Source of the DNA: Pseudobutyrivibrio ruminis
Lineage (GTDB): Bacteria; Bacillota; Clostridia; Lachnospirales; Lachnospiraceae
Assembly: GCA_015057315.1 (NCBI GenBank)
Contig: SVER01000005.1
Location: forward strand, 1 to 64,000
Length of the DNA stretch: 64,000 bases
Direction: 5' to 3'
Numbering within the stretch: the stretch's first letter is position 1; each line of letters begins with the position of its first letter. Of this stretch, positions 36,206-44,824 are shown piece by piece. The position numbers and the translations under genes are program-made. A model generated the notes under the pieces. It made no database searches. It was not told where the DNA came from and saw nothing but the letters and a program-made list of their open reading frames with translations.

Positions 36206-37126
36206 ATGAATTACATTAGTTTATCTGATTATCTAAAAAATAAATATGGAACCAAGGTATACAAGTTATCCCTTTCAACAGGCTGCACATGCCCTAACAG
36301 GGATGGAACTATTTCTTATGGTGGCTGCATATTCTGCTCTGAGGGTGGCTCTGGGGATTTTGCTGCTACAGGCATGGATTTAGATGAACAGATTGCCTAT
36401 GCCCGTGAAAAAGTCGATGCAAAAATACCAGCTAAGATTCCTGCAGATCAGCGAAAGTACATAGCATATTTTCAGTCGTTTACCAATACATATGGAGATG
36501 AAAAATATCTTATGGAGCTTTTTAAGCGAGTTCTTGATTATCCATTTATCCTAGGGCTTTCCATTGGAACCAGGCCTGACTGCCTGTCAGATGAAATGAT
36601 TTCGTTTTTAAGTCAGCTTAACAAAGAAAAAGAAGTTTGGGTTGAACTAGGTCTTCAAACTATTCATGAAAATACAGCAAGACTTATTAATAGAGGTTAT
36701 GATTTGCCTGTATTTGAAGATGCCTATAAAAGACTTACTGATGCCGGGCTAAAGGTTGTAGTCCATGTAATACTAGGCCTTCCTGGGGAATCGGATGACG
36801 ATATTATTGAAACAGTAAAATATTTAGCAGCCCTTACCCCTACCCTGTTTGGAATAAAGCTGCAGTTACTACATATACTTAAAGGCACTAAGCTTGCCGC
36901 TATGTATGAAAAGGAGCCATTTCGTATATACGAATTAGATGAATACTGTGAAATTGTCGGCCGCTGCCTAATGGCTCTTCCTAAAGAAACTGTAATCCAC
37001 AGGCTCACTGGCGACGGACCAAAAAAGCTCCTCATTGCCCCTCTTTGGAGTGGCAACAAGAAGCTTGTAATGAACACAATGCGAAGCTATATTGCGAAGC
37101 TGACGGATGAGGGTCTAAACAGCTAA
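36206..37126 (+). CDS. yhcC: Radical SAM protein, YhcC/TIGR01212 family
   Basis: A 306-residue radical SAM protein. The cluster cysteines are in the N-terminal CTCPNRDG and GGCIFC segments, in the spacing of this family; QSFTNTY, GTRPDCL, GLQT and GLPGES follow as usual. Its biochemical role is not settled. The start at 36206 fits family N-termini (YLKNKYGTKVYKLS) but has no ribosome site; see the promoter entry. The last codons (AKLTDEG) come from a 20-base stretch almost identical to one end of repeat R. Its end overlaps the convergent oxidoreductase gene by 12 bases. Confidence 0.88.
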   Translation: MNYISLSDYLKNKYGTKVYKLSLSTGCTCPNRDGTISYGGCIFCSEGGSGDFAATGMDLDEQIAYAREKVDAKIPAKIPADQRKYIAYFQSFTNTYGDEKYLMELFKRVLDYPFILGLSIGTRPDCLSDEMISFLSQLNKEKEVWVELGLQTIHENTARLINRGYDLPVFEDAYKRLTDAGLKVVVHVILGLPGESDDDIIETVKYLAALTPTLFGIKLQLLHILKGTKLAAMYEKEPFRIYELDEYCEIVGRCLMALPKETVIHRLTGDGPKKLLIAPLWSGNKKLVMNTMRSYIAKLTDEGLNS

Positions 37127-38071
37127 GTCAATAATCTTCGCCACCATCTTACTATATCCTAAAATCTTATCCATCAAAGAAGTGTCCTTCTCTTCAATAG
37201 CACGCTTAAACTCTGCAAATTCAAAGTACAAGCGATTACTTCCATCTGAAAGAGACACTTCTTTTGTATCAGTATCTGCATCATTGAAAAGTACATCATA
37301 CTCAGTCATTCCGTTTACATGAGGATAAATACAAACTGTTGCATCCACACCCTGAATAGTTGATGGTCCTGGAGCATTACAATCCTTTGTAGCCATGCAG
37401 ATGCACTTAAAGCTGCCATAATCAGCAAGCAAAGCTCCACTTGTATCAATGCCTCGCTCCATATTGGCACTATATGTTACACTTTCTGGCATTCCAAACA
37501 GCCCCACCATTGCAGAGATATTATATACATTCAAATCCCTAAGGCATCCCCCTGCATGGTCTGGTGAAAACACAGCCGGTGCCTCACCGCCTTCATGGAA
37601 AGCCTTATATCTTCTAGACATCTGGCTATAATTGAAGTTACAAAACTTCACATCACCAACAAGCTTTACATCTTGCTGCAGCTGTTTATATGCTGGCATA
37701 TGATAGATACTCATAGCTTCAAATATCATCACACCATTTTCCTTAGCCTTCTTTTCAAGCTCTTCCACCTCAGCTAAAGTAACGCACATTGGCTTCTCAC
37801 AAATAACATGCTTTTTAGCCTGAAGCGCCTTAACAGCATAATCATAATGCATATCATTAAGCAACCCAATATATACCACATCCACATCACTTGAAAGAAG
37901 CTTATCATAATCTGTAAAAACCTGATTCAGATGATGCTTTTTAGCCAAGGCATTTAACTTATCCTCACTGGCCTTCCTGCCACAAATATAAATCTCATCA
38001 AATCCAATCTCATCAATAAATGTAAGTATCTCCTGAACGATAACTCCATTTCCTACTATTCCAAGTTTCAT
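37115..38071 (-). CDS. Gfo/Idh/MocA-type NAD(P)-dependent oxidoreductase
   Basis: A 318-residue dehydrogenase. The N-terminal Rossmann fold starts LGIVGNGVIVQEI, followed by the family motif CEKPM (EKP lysine) and a C-terminal alpha/beta substrate domain with a DLNVYN segment in the position of the conserved substrate-site region. Members oxidise or reduce sugars, inositols or related ring alcohols; the substrate cannot be told. A GGAG ribosome site precedes the ATG. It lies just downstream of the cobalamin run, 57 bases after cobD, but its product has no known link to cobalamin. Confidence 0.85.
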   Translation of the reverse strand: MKLGIVGNGVIVQEILTFIDEIGFDEIYICGRKASEDKLNALAKKHHLNQVFTDYDKLLSSDVDVVYIGLLNDMHYDYAVKALQAKKHVICEKPMCVTLAEVEELEKKAKENGVMIFEAMSIYHMPAYKQLQQDVKLVGDVKFCNFNYSQMSRRYKAFHEGGEAPAVFSPDHAGGCLRDLNVYNISAMVGLFGMPESVTYSANMERGIDTSGALLADYGSFKCICMATKDCNAPGPSTIQGVDATVCIYPHVNGMTEYDVLFNDADTDTKEVSLSDGSNRLYFEFAEFKRAIEEKDTSLMDKILGYSKMVAKIIDLAV

Positions 38072-38127
38072 AATGTTATTCTCCTTCTATTTTCTAACAC
38101 ACTACAGCAGCGCTGCCACAAGTTGTC

Positions 38128-39171
38128 TTACTCATTCAGAATATTCTCCAATGCTGAAATCAATCCATTATTCTCATTATGTAATTTGATTGCAACTCTA
38201 TAATAGCCTTTCTCAAGCCCTACGTAATCTGAGCAATCTCTTATCATGATATTATACTCAAGTAATCTTTCTGCCAAATCCTTTCTTTTTGTTTTAAACA
38301 GGATGTAATTAGCCTCCGTAGGATAAACCTCAAAGCCTAAAGCTGTGAGCTCCTCACTCAAATATTTTCGCTCTGGGTTTATGATTTTTACTGAATCTTC
38401 TACATAATCCATGTGCTTAAGACATTCTGCCCCTGCCATCTGGGCGAAAATAGAAAGATTCCATTCTGGCAAATGAGACTTAATACTTTCTGCAAGAACC
38501 TTCCGTGAGCAGATGGCGTAACCTAGTCTAACTCCTGGAATGGCAAAGGTCTTTGTAAATGCCCTAAGGACAACAAGTGATTTATACTTTCTGATGTTGT
38601 AAGCTAATGAAAGTTCCTTTTCCTTGCCTGTAAGTGTAAGGAAACACTCATCAACTACCACTGTACAAGAAATGCTTTCGCAGGTTTCAATTATTCGCTC
38701 AAGCAAATCCTTATCAATTAATAGCCCATTAGGATTGTTAGGATTTGTAAGAAACAGTACCCTAGGCTTTTCTGTTTCGATGGCATCTAATATGCCTCCT
38801 GTCAGTTTAAAATCATCGCTTTCCTTTAGCTGATAATAAACCACATCACATTTTGGGCAGGCTCCCTGTAAGCAGTATTCGTATCCTGAAAAGCCTGGAA
38901 CTACCAGCATAGCCTTTTTAGGAAGCAGTGCATGACATATTGCCATTATTATTTCCGAAGCACCATTTCCATACACCACCACATCATTTATTACATTAAA
39001 TATCTTAGCCGTTTCTGTAACTAAGCTTTCGTGAACAATGTCAGGATATCTTCCTGCATGTAAAGCTGCTTCAGTAAGAACCCACTGTACCTCTGATGGA
39101 ACCCCCAGTGGATTAGTGTTTACTGAAAAATCGAAATGAATACTGTTTCTGTAAATATCACCGCCGTGCAT
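38128..39171 (-). CDS. cobD: L-threonine-O-3-phosphate decarboxylase-like (CobD)
   Basis: A 347-residue PLP enzyme of the aminotransferase class I/II fold, close to histidinol-phosphate aminotransferase. The opening MHGGDI, the NPNNPNG substrate segment, the VDECF strand and the PLP-lysine motif FTKTFAIPGVRLGY are all present. In this setting, directly after cbiB, it should make (R)-1-amino-2-propanol phosphate for the nucleotide loop. An AAGG ribosome site lies in the 1-base gap region after cbiB. Last gene of the cobalamin run. Confidence 0.88.
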   Translation of the reverse strand: MHGGDIYRNSIHFDFSVNTNPLGVPSEVQWVLTEAALHAGRYPDIVHESLVTETAKIFNVINDVVVYGNGASEIIMAICHALLPKKAMLVVPGFSGYEYCLQGACPKCDVVYYQLKESDDFKLTGGILDAIETEKPRVLFLTNPNNPNGLLIDKDLLERIIETCESISCTVVVDECFLTLTGKEKELSLAYNIRKYKSLVVLRAFTKTFAIPGVRLGYAICSRKVLAESIKSHLPEWNLSIFAQMAGAECLKHMDYVEDSVKIINPERKYLSEELTALGFEVYPTEANYILFKTKRKDLAERLLEYNIMIRDCSDYVGLEKGYYRVAIKLHNENNGLISALENILNE

Positions 39172-39172
39172 G

Positions 39173-40162
39173 TTAAAACCTTCCTTCTACTGCCAAAATC
39201 AAAATGCTGCAAATTATCACACATAATATAGAGGTACAAGCCATAAGCTTATTTGTCCTTTTAATATCCTCTATTTCTATGGTTCTTAACATATCTCCAA
39301 TATAAGGCTTATCCTTAAGCTTTCCAAAATAGCTAGCAGGACCTGCCAACTGCACCCCTAATGCCCCAGCACAAACACTTTCTGTCTGAGCGGAATTAGG
39401 GCTTGGATGATTAAACCTGTCTCTCTTAAAAATATATATGGCATTTACGGTATTATAACCCTTTCCTAAAAAAAATGTAGCCATAATCATAAGATAAGCA
39501 CTGATTCTTGCAGGAATAAAATTTACTACATCATCTAATTTCGCTGCTGCCCTGCCAAAATCCAGATATTTATCATTCTTATATCCAATCATTGAATCCA
39601 TGGTGTTAATGGCTTTATAGCAGATTCCAAGTACTGGACCGCCTATAGCTAAATATAACATTGGAGCAATTATACCATCTGAAGTATTTTCTGCTACAGT
39701 TTCTACCGCCGCCTTTGTAACCCCTGCTTCATCAAGGGATGCAGTGTCTCTTCCTACAATCATTGAAACTGCCGCCCTTCCAGCTTCAAGTGAAGTCTCC
39801 TTAAGTGCATGATACACCTTCATGCTCTCAGTATAAAGACTCTTTGTGGCAAGACATTGATAAGTAATAATTGCCTCTACTGCAATCCCAAAAATCCTAT
39901 TTATTTTATACGCTAATATAAGGCAAAAGCCTGTCAATAAAACTGATATCGTAATTACGATAATTACAAGTATTTTTCCCTTTAATCTTTTCTTATCAGG
40001 TGAATCATTTTCCTGTAAAAGCTTACCTGTTAATGCAGAAATAAGCTTCCCAATCCAAACCACCGGATGAAAGCTACCAAATGGATCACCTAATAAAAGA
40101 TCTAGTACGTAGCCCATGATAAAGGCCGTTAGATGATAATTCAAATGTATATCCCTCGCCAT
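39173..40162 (-). CDS. cbiB: Adenosylcobinamide-phosphate synthase CbiB
   Basis: A membrane protein of about 329 residues attaching aminopropanol (phosphate) to adenosylcobyrate. It starts with a span holding DLLLGDP and has HPVVWIGK, AENTSDGIIAPMLY and NHPSPNSAQ, all typical of CbiB. The start is uncertain: the ATG at 40162 has no good ribosome site, whereas a TTG six codons later (40144) has GAGGG 8 bases upstream. Either start overlaps the preceding phosphatase gene by 59-77 bases. Confidence 0.9.
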   Translation of the reverse strand: MARDIHLNYHLTAFIMGYVLDLLLGDPFGSFHPVVWIGKLISALTGKLLQENDSPDKKRLKGKILVIIVITISVLLTGFCLILAYKINRIFGIAVEAIITYQCLATKSLYTESMKVYHALKETSLEAGRAAVSMIVGRDTASLDEAGVTKAAVETVAENTSDGIIAPMLYLAIGGPVLGICYKAINTMDSMIGYKNDKYLDFGRAAAKLDDVVNFIPARISAYLMIMATFFLGKGYNTVNAIYIFKRDRFNHPSPNSAQTESVCAGALGVQLAGPASYFGKLKDKPYIGDMLRTIEIEDIKRTNKLMACTSILCVIICSILILAVEGRF

Positions 40163-40661
40163 TTTCTACATGATATGAATAATAATCCCCCTCAAAAAGA
40201 CTGCTTAAAATTGCCATGATAGTTCCGCCGTGGCAAACGACTGAAATATTCTTGCAATCGCCACTTAGCTTAATAAGCTTTTCAAAACCTATCATGGTAC
40301 GGCTGCTTGCCTCATCCCTGCTTTCTCCATTTGGAAAAGGCGTCGTTCCCCCTGATTCAATCCAATCTATATATTCCTTGGTTTCAGCAAGCTCTATATA
40401 ATTTTTACCTTCAAAGATTCCAAAATCTGTTTCCCGTAATTCCTTTATAATCACAGGTTTATATTCAGGATATATAAGCTCTGTCGTCCTGATACAACGG
40501 CTTAATGGGCTTGAAAAAACAATATCACATTCGGGATAATGCCTCGATATGATTTCCTTTTCTCCATCTACGCTCAAAGGTTCATCAGTGATTCCAATAT
40601 ACCTTTTTTCATAATTTCCTGGAGTTTTACCATGGCGGATTAAAGTGATTGTCTTTTCCAT
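40086..40661 (-). CDS. cobC: Histidine phosphatase, probable alpha-ribazole phosphatase
   Basis: A 191-residue member of the phosphoglycerate-mutase-like superfamily: RHGKTPGN with the catalytic His, FSSPLSRCIRT, ELRETDFGIFEG and VCHGGTI with the second active-site His. In a cobalamin operon this is CobC, which removes phosphate from alpha-ribazole phosphate or from adenosylcobalamin phosphate. It is coupled to the upstream CobU-like gene (TAATG overlap) and overlaps cbiB. Confidence 0.85.
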   Translation of the reverse strand: MEKTITLIRHGKTPGNYEKRYIGITDEPLSVDGEKEIISRHYPECDIVFSSPLSRCIRTTELIYPEYKPVIIKELRETDFGIFEGKNYIELAETKEYIDWIESGGTTPFPNGESRDEASSRTMIGFEKLIKLSGDCKNISVVCHGGTIMAILSSLFEGDYYSYHVENGEGYTFELSSNGLYHGLRTRSFIR

Positions 40662-40993
40662 TATTTAATCCTCTGACCTATGCCTAAAACTACCCTATGT
40701 ACTTCTGTGGCTTCCTTAGCAAGCTCTATTAATATTTGACCTGCAATGTCACGCCAATTTCTTTCATTGGCATCCATTGGAACCACACCATTTCCTATTT
40801 CATCTGCAATGATTACCCATTGCCCCTCTGATGTTGCAGCCAGGATTTCAGCTAAGATTTCTTCCTTAACCCTTCCTTCTGTTAATCTCTTTTTTATAAA
40901 AAGATGTGCCTGATTAAAAAACTTAGCTCGAGGAAAAGTATTAAGTGCATATTCAGTTTTACCTTGATAACTGCCACCTATTACAAGATTCAT
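40661..40993 (-). CDS. Short CobU-like P-loop protein
   Basis: A 110-residue protein. It keeps the CobU start (LVIGGSYQGKTEYA, P-loop) and the CobU end (IADEIGNGVVP, WRDIAGQI, VHRVVLGIGQRI) but lacks the middle 60 residues of a normal CobU (about 170-190). A separate full-length cobU lies 764 bases upstream. An internal deletion during duplication is the simplest explanation; the two ends are well kept, so it may still be a functional small nucleotide-binding protein. GAGG precedes the ATG and its stop overlaps the cobC start. Confidence 0.75.
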   Translation of the reverse strand: MNLVIGGSYQGKTEYALNTFPRAKFFNQAHLFIKKRLTEGRVKEEILAEILAATSEGQWVIIADEIGNGVVPMDANERNWRDIAGQILIELAKEATEVHRVVLGIGQRIK

Positions 40994-41001
40994 AATCTAC
41001 C

Positions 41002-41760
41002 TCAAAAAAACTTAAATAATGCTAGAAACAAAGCTGCTAGAAACTCAGCGTTCACCACATACCAGCCAGCCACATCCCCAGTGATTCCACCAAACAGCCT
41101 GTTGGCTCTCTTTTGCAGCATATACACTGTCACTATTGGAATGATAAATGCATACACTGCCCTAAAAGCAGACACTGCAAATGCCAGGCAAAAGCTCATT
41201 ATCAGCTCTATGCACAAAATCACAAATACCGGTTTATCAGAAGTATTTTTGGCTTCTGAATAAAGCATTCCCTCTGACTTGGCCTTTTTCCCCTTTACTA
41301 CAAGCATTCCGCTTAAGGCTCTTGCCATAAAAAATGAAAAGTTCCAGATTATGAAGCTTTCTCTATCCATAATAAGAATAGAAGCAAATAGTAATAATCC
41401 AACAATGATTACATTTATAACAGAAAAAGCTCCGATGTGAGGGTCCTTAAGTATTTCAAGGCGCTCTTCCCTAGTCTTAAAGGAGCTAATAGCATCTTCA
41501 ACATCCATAAAGCCATCCAGATGAAAGCCCCCTGTTACTATAAGAGGTATTGCTATTGCAAGGGCTGCAAATGCAGCATTTGGAAAACCATACTTTTCAG
41601 TTAATAGCAAAAGTCCATATTCTAACAGCCCTATCACAGCCCCAATCCAAGGAAAGAAAATAAGATGATATTTCATATCCTCACTATCCCAGGTAAATCT
41701 TGGCATAGGAATTCTTGAATACATTGAAAATGCTACGATAAACGATTTTATAATTCTCAT
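41002..41760 (-). CDS. cobS: Adenosylcobinamide-GDP ribazoletransferase (cobalamin synthase)
   Basis: A 252-residue membrane enzyme joining adenosylcobinamide-GDP and alpha-ribazole. The conserved aspartate-rich motif GGFHLDGFMDVEDA and the late NRLFGGITGDVAG motif are present among about six spans. The start ATG overlaps the cobU stop (ATGA), so the two are translationally coupled, matching their consecutive steps. Confidence 0.94.
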   Translation of the reverse strand: MRIIKSFIVAFSMYSRIPMPRFTWDSEDMKYHLIFFPWIGAVIGLLEYGLLLLTEKYGFPNAAFAALAIAIPLIVTGGFHLDGFMDVEDAISSFKTREERLEILKDPHIGAFSVINVIIVGLLLFASILIMDRESFIIWNFSFFMARALSGMLVVKGKKAKSEGMLYSEAKNTSDKPVFVILCIELIMSFCLAFAVSAFRAVYAFIIPIVTVYMLQKRANRLFGGITGDVAGWYVVNAEFLAALFLALFKFF

Positions 41761-42272
41761 AATTTAATTCCAATCCCTACCACTACTTCGTATACTTCAT
41801 TAGAAAGCTTCGCCAGTCTTTCGTTTATTAGCCCTAAGGCTCTCATATATTCCTTAGTACCTTCATCATAGCTTACCCCACCTTCAAATATGTTATTACT
41901 AACTATTACAAGGGCAGTTGCTTTCCTAGACAAAGCAATTACATCATCTATTATCTTGTCTGCACATTCGGTAAAAGAGACATTTCTTTCACCTGCAAAC
42001 ATTTCGTTTGCCACCAGATTAGACATACATTCAAGAAGCACTATCGAATCAGGATCTACTATCGTATTTGCGATATCTGTAGGCTGTTCTATTGTAATGA
42101 AGCCCTTGCCTTCTCTTTGTTTTCTATGCTTTTCAATTCGCCTATCAGCTTCTTCATCAAATGATTTCATTGTAGCCAGATAATATCTGTTTTGGTAATT
42201 AGTTTTACAAACTAAATCCTCAGCAAATGCTGATTTACCGCTACCACTTCCACCATATACTAATGTAATCAT
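41757..42272 (-). CDS. cobU: Adenosylcobinamide kinase / guanylyltransferase
   Basis: A 171-residue bifunctional enzyme: P-loop GGSGSGKSAFAE, the DEEADRRIEKHRKQR segment with the guanylylated-histidine region, VLLECMSNLVANEMF and VIVSNNIFEGGVSYD. It phosphorylates adenosylcobinamide and activates it with GTP. The usual EVG-x-G-(I/V)VP segment is here NIFEGGVSYD, a divergence that the short paralogue (40661-40993) does not share. AGAGGA precedes the ATG, which overlaps the cobT stop. Confidence 0.92.
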   Translation of the reverse strand: MITLVYGGSGSGKSAFAEDLVCKTNYQNRYYLATMKSFDEEADRRIEKHRKQREGKGFITIEQPTDIANTIVDPDSIVLLECMSNLVANEMFAGERNVSFTECADKIIDDVIALSRKATALVIVSNNIFEGGVSYDEGTKEYMRALGLINERLAKLSNEVYEVVVGIGIKL

Positions 42273-43354
42273 GCTTCCTCTTTAAAATCCTTGTACTGCT
42301 CCACTCCAGAATCACCAAACTTTAACGCATCATGAAATGCAATATCTACAATCCTAAGGGAAGATACCATCATAACAGCACCTACGCCCTCTCCTACAGC
42401 CATAGCTGCATCAATTGCAGGCGTAAGTTTAAGCTTATTTACAAGCTTCTTTGCCACCGGTTCTTTACTAATATGTGATGGAATCAGATAATCCTTAGTA
42501 TTATCTAATAGCCTGTCAGCCACAAGAGCTGATACCATACTAAGCATTCCATCTAACACTACTGGCACACTATATACAGCACCACCAAGAATGATTCCTG
42601 TCATTGCTGCAAGCTCAAGACCACCAAAATTACTGCAAATCTCCACTGGTGACAGACCGCTGTACATTGATAATGCCATAGATACAACAGCACGCTTTTT
42701 GCTGAAGCCTTCATCATCTAAGCCAGCCCCTCTTCCGGTAACCGCCTCTGCATTCAAATCCAGCAGATAGCCTGCGATGACTGCAGCTGATGTGGTATTT
42801 CCTATTCCCATTTCACCAACTAGCAGTAAATCATATCCACTTTCCTTACTCTCCAAGGCTAAATCCATACCAACCTGAACAGCTCTTGAAAATTCTTCCA
42901 CCGACATTGCTGGCTGCTTTAAAAAATTGCAGGTTCCATATTTCACTCTTCGATTTAATGTGTATGGCACCTCTTTGGCATAATTAATACCAACATCCAC
43001 AGCCATAATATCTATCCCTAGGGATTTTGCCATGACACCAGCAGTAGTAAGCCCTTTTCCAATATTTGTTGCGCAGATTCTTGTAACATCCTGGTCAGTC
43101 TGACTCACACCTTCTTCAACAATTCCATGGTCTCCACAGCACACAATAAGCCTTGGATGATATAAATCAGGTGCATCAAAGCCTTGAATGGCAGCGATTT
43201 TGGAATGAATATTCTCAAAGTTTCCAAAACTATCAATAGGCTTTGAAACCCTGTTCCATTCCTGTTTTACCTGTTTGATTTTTTCTTTATTAACAGGCTC
43301 TATTTTAATTTTATCCTCTAAAATGTCGTCAAATAATACTCTAGTATCCCCCAT
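42269..43354 (-). CDS. cobT: Nicotinate-nucleotide--dimethylbenzimidazole phosphoribosyltransferase
   Basis: A 361-residue enzyme activating the lower-ligand base as its alpha-ribotide. Recognisable segments: KPIDSFG, CCGDHGIVEEGVSQ, VDVGI, GEMGIGNTTSAAV, VTGRGAGLDDEG, and the C-terminal FGDSGVEQ with a conserved Glu. No base-synthesis genes (bluB or bza) lie in this window, so the native lower ligand is unknown. Overlaps cbiA by 14 bases upstream and cobU by 4 downstream. Confidence 0.94.
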   Translation of the reverse strand: MGDTRVLFDDILEDKIKIEPVNKEKIKQVKQEWNRVSKPIDSFGNFENIHSKIAAIQGFDAPDLYHPRLIVCCGDHGIVEEGVSQTDQDVTRICATNIGKGLTTAGVMAKSLGIDIMAVDVGINYAKEVPYTLNRRVKYGTCNFLKQPAMSVEEFSRAVQVGMDLALESKESGYDLLLVGEMGIGNTTSAAVIAGYLLDLNAEAVTGRGAGLDDEGFSKKRAVVSMALSMYSGLSPVEICSNFGGLELAAMTGIILGGAVYSVPVVLDGMLSMVSALVADRLLDNTKDYLIPSHISKEPVAKKLVNKLKLTPAIDAAMAVGEGVGAVMMVSSLRIVDIAFHDALKFGDSGVEQYKDFKEEA

Positions 43355-44702
43355 AATTTTTCATAGCCTCCACAAAATTTTTGATAAAATCCAGATTAGA
43401 AAGATAATATAAATGTGGGAACCCCACGAACCCACCATTTGCCTTATGAATGCACTGCCAGCTTCTTGTAGAAGATGGCTTTGTTGCCTTACAATCACTT
43501 CCATTATTATCTGTATCATAATAATGAAATTCATGCCCTTTTATCTTTCTTTCTCCATCATCTATTATAGCATATCCAAACCTAACAAGATGCCCTGTAA
43601 ATGTGGCTTTTCCATTAATGGCAGAAACCATTTTATAAGCTGTATTATCACTATCTACTATCTCATCCATAAGATACATAAAGCCTCCACATTCAGCCAT
43701 TATTGGCATCCCATTTTCATAGGCTAATCTTATTTCATTTTTTATTTGATTATTAATAGAAAGTTCCTTTAAATGATTCTCAGGATAACCACCACCAAGC
43801 AAAATTCCACTAATACCTGTAGGAAGATGGAAATCTTTTATAGGTGAAAAAAAGCAAAGCTTAATTCCTATGCTTTCAAAAAGCTCTAAATTTTCTTTAT
43901 AGTAAAAGCAAAATGCCTCATCCCTTGCAACAGCAAGCTTTATCGTATTTACGGATTGCATACTGTTCATTAGTGTATCTAATTGCTTAGGTGCTTTAGC
44001 CTTTCCTATATCCTCACATGCCCCATTGGCAAACTCCAATATTGCATCAACATCTATCTCTTCTTCAACCTTTTTACAAAGAAGGGATAACTGGCTTTTA
44101 ATATCTGTTATTTCCTCAGGAAGATATAGTCCTAAATGTCTGCTTGAAATATTTATATCTGAAATATCAGAAAGGCTACCAAGATATTTTACGCCAAGCT
44201 CCTGTTCAATTATAGGCTTTAGAATCTGCCCAAAGCTCTTTGAAGTTTTATTTAAAATCACGCCCTTAATAAGCTTATGCTTGTCATAATCAATAAAACC
44301 TTTTAAGGTAGCCACTACGGATTTACCAGCCCCCTTGCTGTTGACTACTAAAATAATCGGGCAATTTAGCGCTCTTGCTAAATCATAACTAGATCCTATT
44401 TCTTCAACACCCCTTACACCATCAAAAAGCCCCATTACACCTTCTATAACACTGATATCACCAGTGTATTCTTTGCCGTAAATCCATCTGGTAACCTCAT
44501 CCTCAGTAAAAAAAGTATCCAGGTTACCTGACTCTATCCCCAGCACATTTCTGTGATACATAGGGTCAATATAATCTGGACCACACTTAAAGCTGCAGGG
44601 CTTTAGGCCTCTTTGCTTTAGGGCTGTAAGCAGGCCACATGTAATTGTAGTTTTGCCACTGCCACTGGCTGTGGCTGCTATCATAATTCTTGGTTTCTTC
44701 AT
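43341..44702 (-). CDS. cbiA: Cobyrinate a,c-diamide synthase
   Basis: A 453-residue two-domain enzyme amidating the a and c side chains. The N-terminal ATPase domain has ATASGSGKTTITCGL and KCGPDYIDPMYH; the C-terminal class-I-like glutaminase domain has LLGGGYPENHL, MAECGGFMYL (nucleophile Cys) and GHEFHYYD. A GGAG ribosome site lies upstream. It begins the second block of the cobalamin run after a 122-base gap holding a long hairpin. Confidence 0.94.
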   Translation of the reverse strand: MKKPRIMIAATASGSGKTTITCGLLTALKQRGLKPCSFKCGPDYIDPMYHRNVLGIESGNLDTFFTEDEVTRWIYGKEYTGDISVIEGVMGLFDGVRGVEEIGSSYDLARALNCPIILVVNSKGAGKSVVATLKGFIDYDKHKLIKGVILNKTSKSFGQILKPIIEQELGVKYLGSLSDISDINISSRHLGLYLPEEITDIKSQLSLLCKKVEEEIDVDAILEFANGACEDIGKAKAPKQLDTLMNSMQSVNTIKLAVARDEAFCFYYKENLELFESIGIKLCFFSPIKDFHLPTGISGILLGGGYPENHLKELSINNQIKNEIRLAYENGMPIMAECGGFMYLMDEIVDSDNTAYKMVSAINGKATFTGHLVRFGYAIIDDGERKIKGHEFHYYDTDNNGSDCKATKPSSTRSWQCIHKANGGFVGFPHLYYLSNLDFIKNFVEAMKNYGGY

Positions 44703-44730
44703 TTGTCTCCTAGTATTATAGTTTTTCTCC

Positions 44731-44816
44731 GCTCGTCACGGTAACAAGCCATTATATTTCTACGCTTCGCATGGAAAGCTCCACTTAAGAAACATAAGAG
44801 CTTGTTACCTACGAGC
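44731..44816. other. Long hairpin in the gap between cbiJ-E-T and cbiA
   Basis: Arms GCTCGT plus GGTAACAAGC (44731-44736, 44740-44749) pair with GCTTGTTACC plus ACGAGC (44800-44809, 44811-44816). A second AT-rich stem (44752-44761 with 44788-44797, nine of ten pairs) lies inside, closing a loop of about 26 bases. It is the only sizeable gap in the middle of the cobalamin run. No T-tract follows in the direction of transcription. The plan (GTAACA(A/G)GC outer arm, AT-rich inner arm with TTTC/GAAA) resembles the pyrB-pyrI hairpin. Confidence 0.6.
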
Positions 44817-44824
44817 TCATCTAA

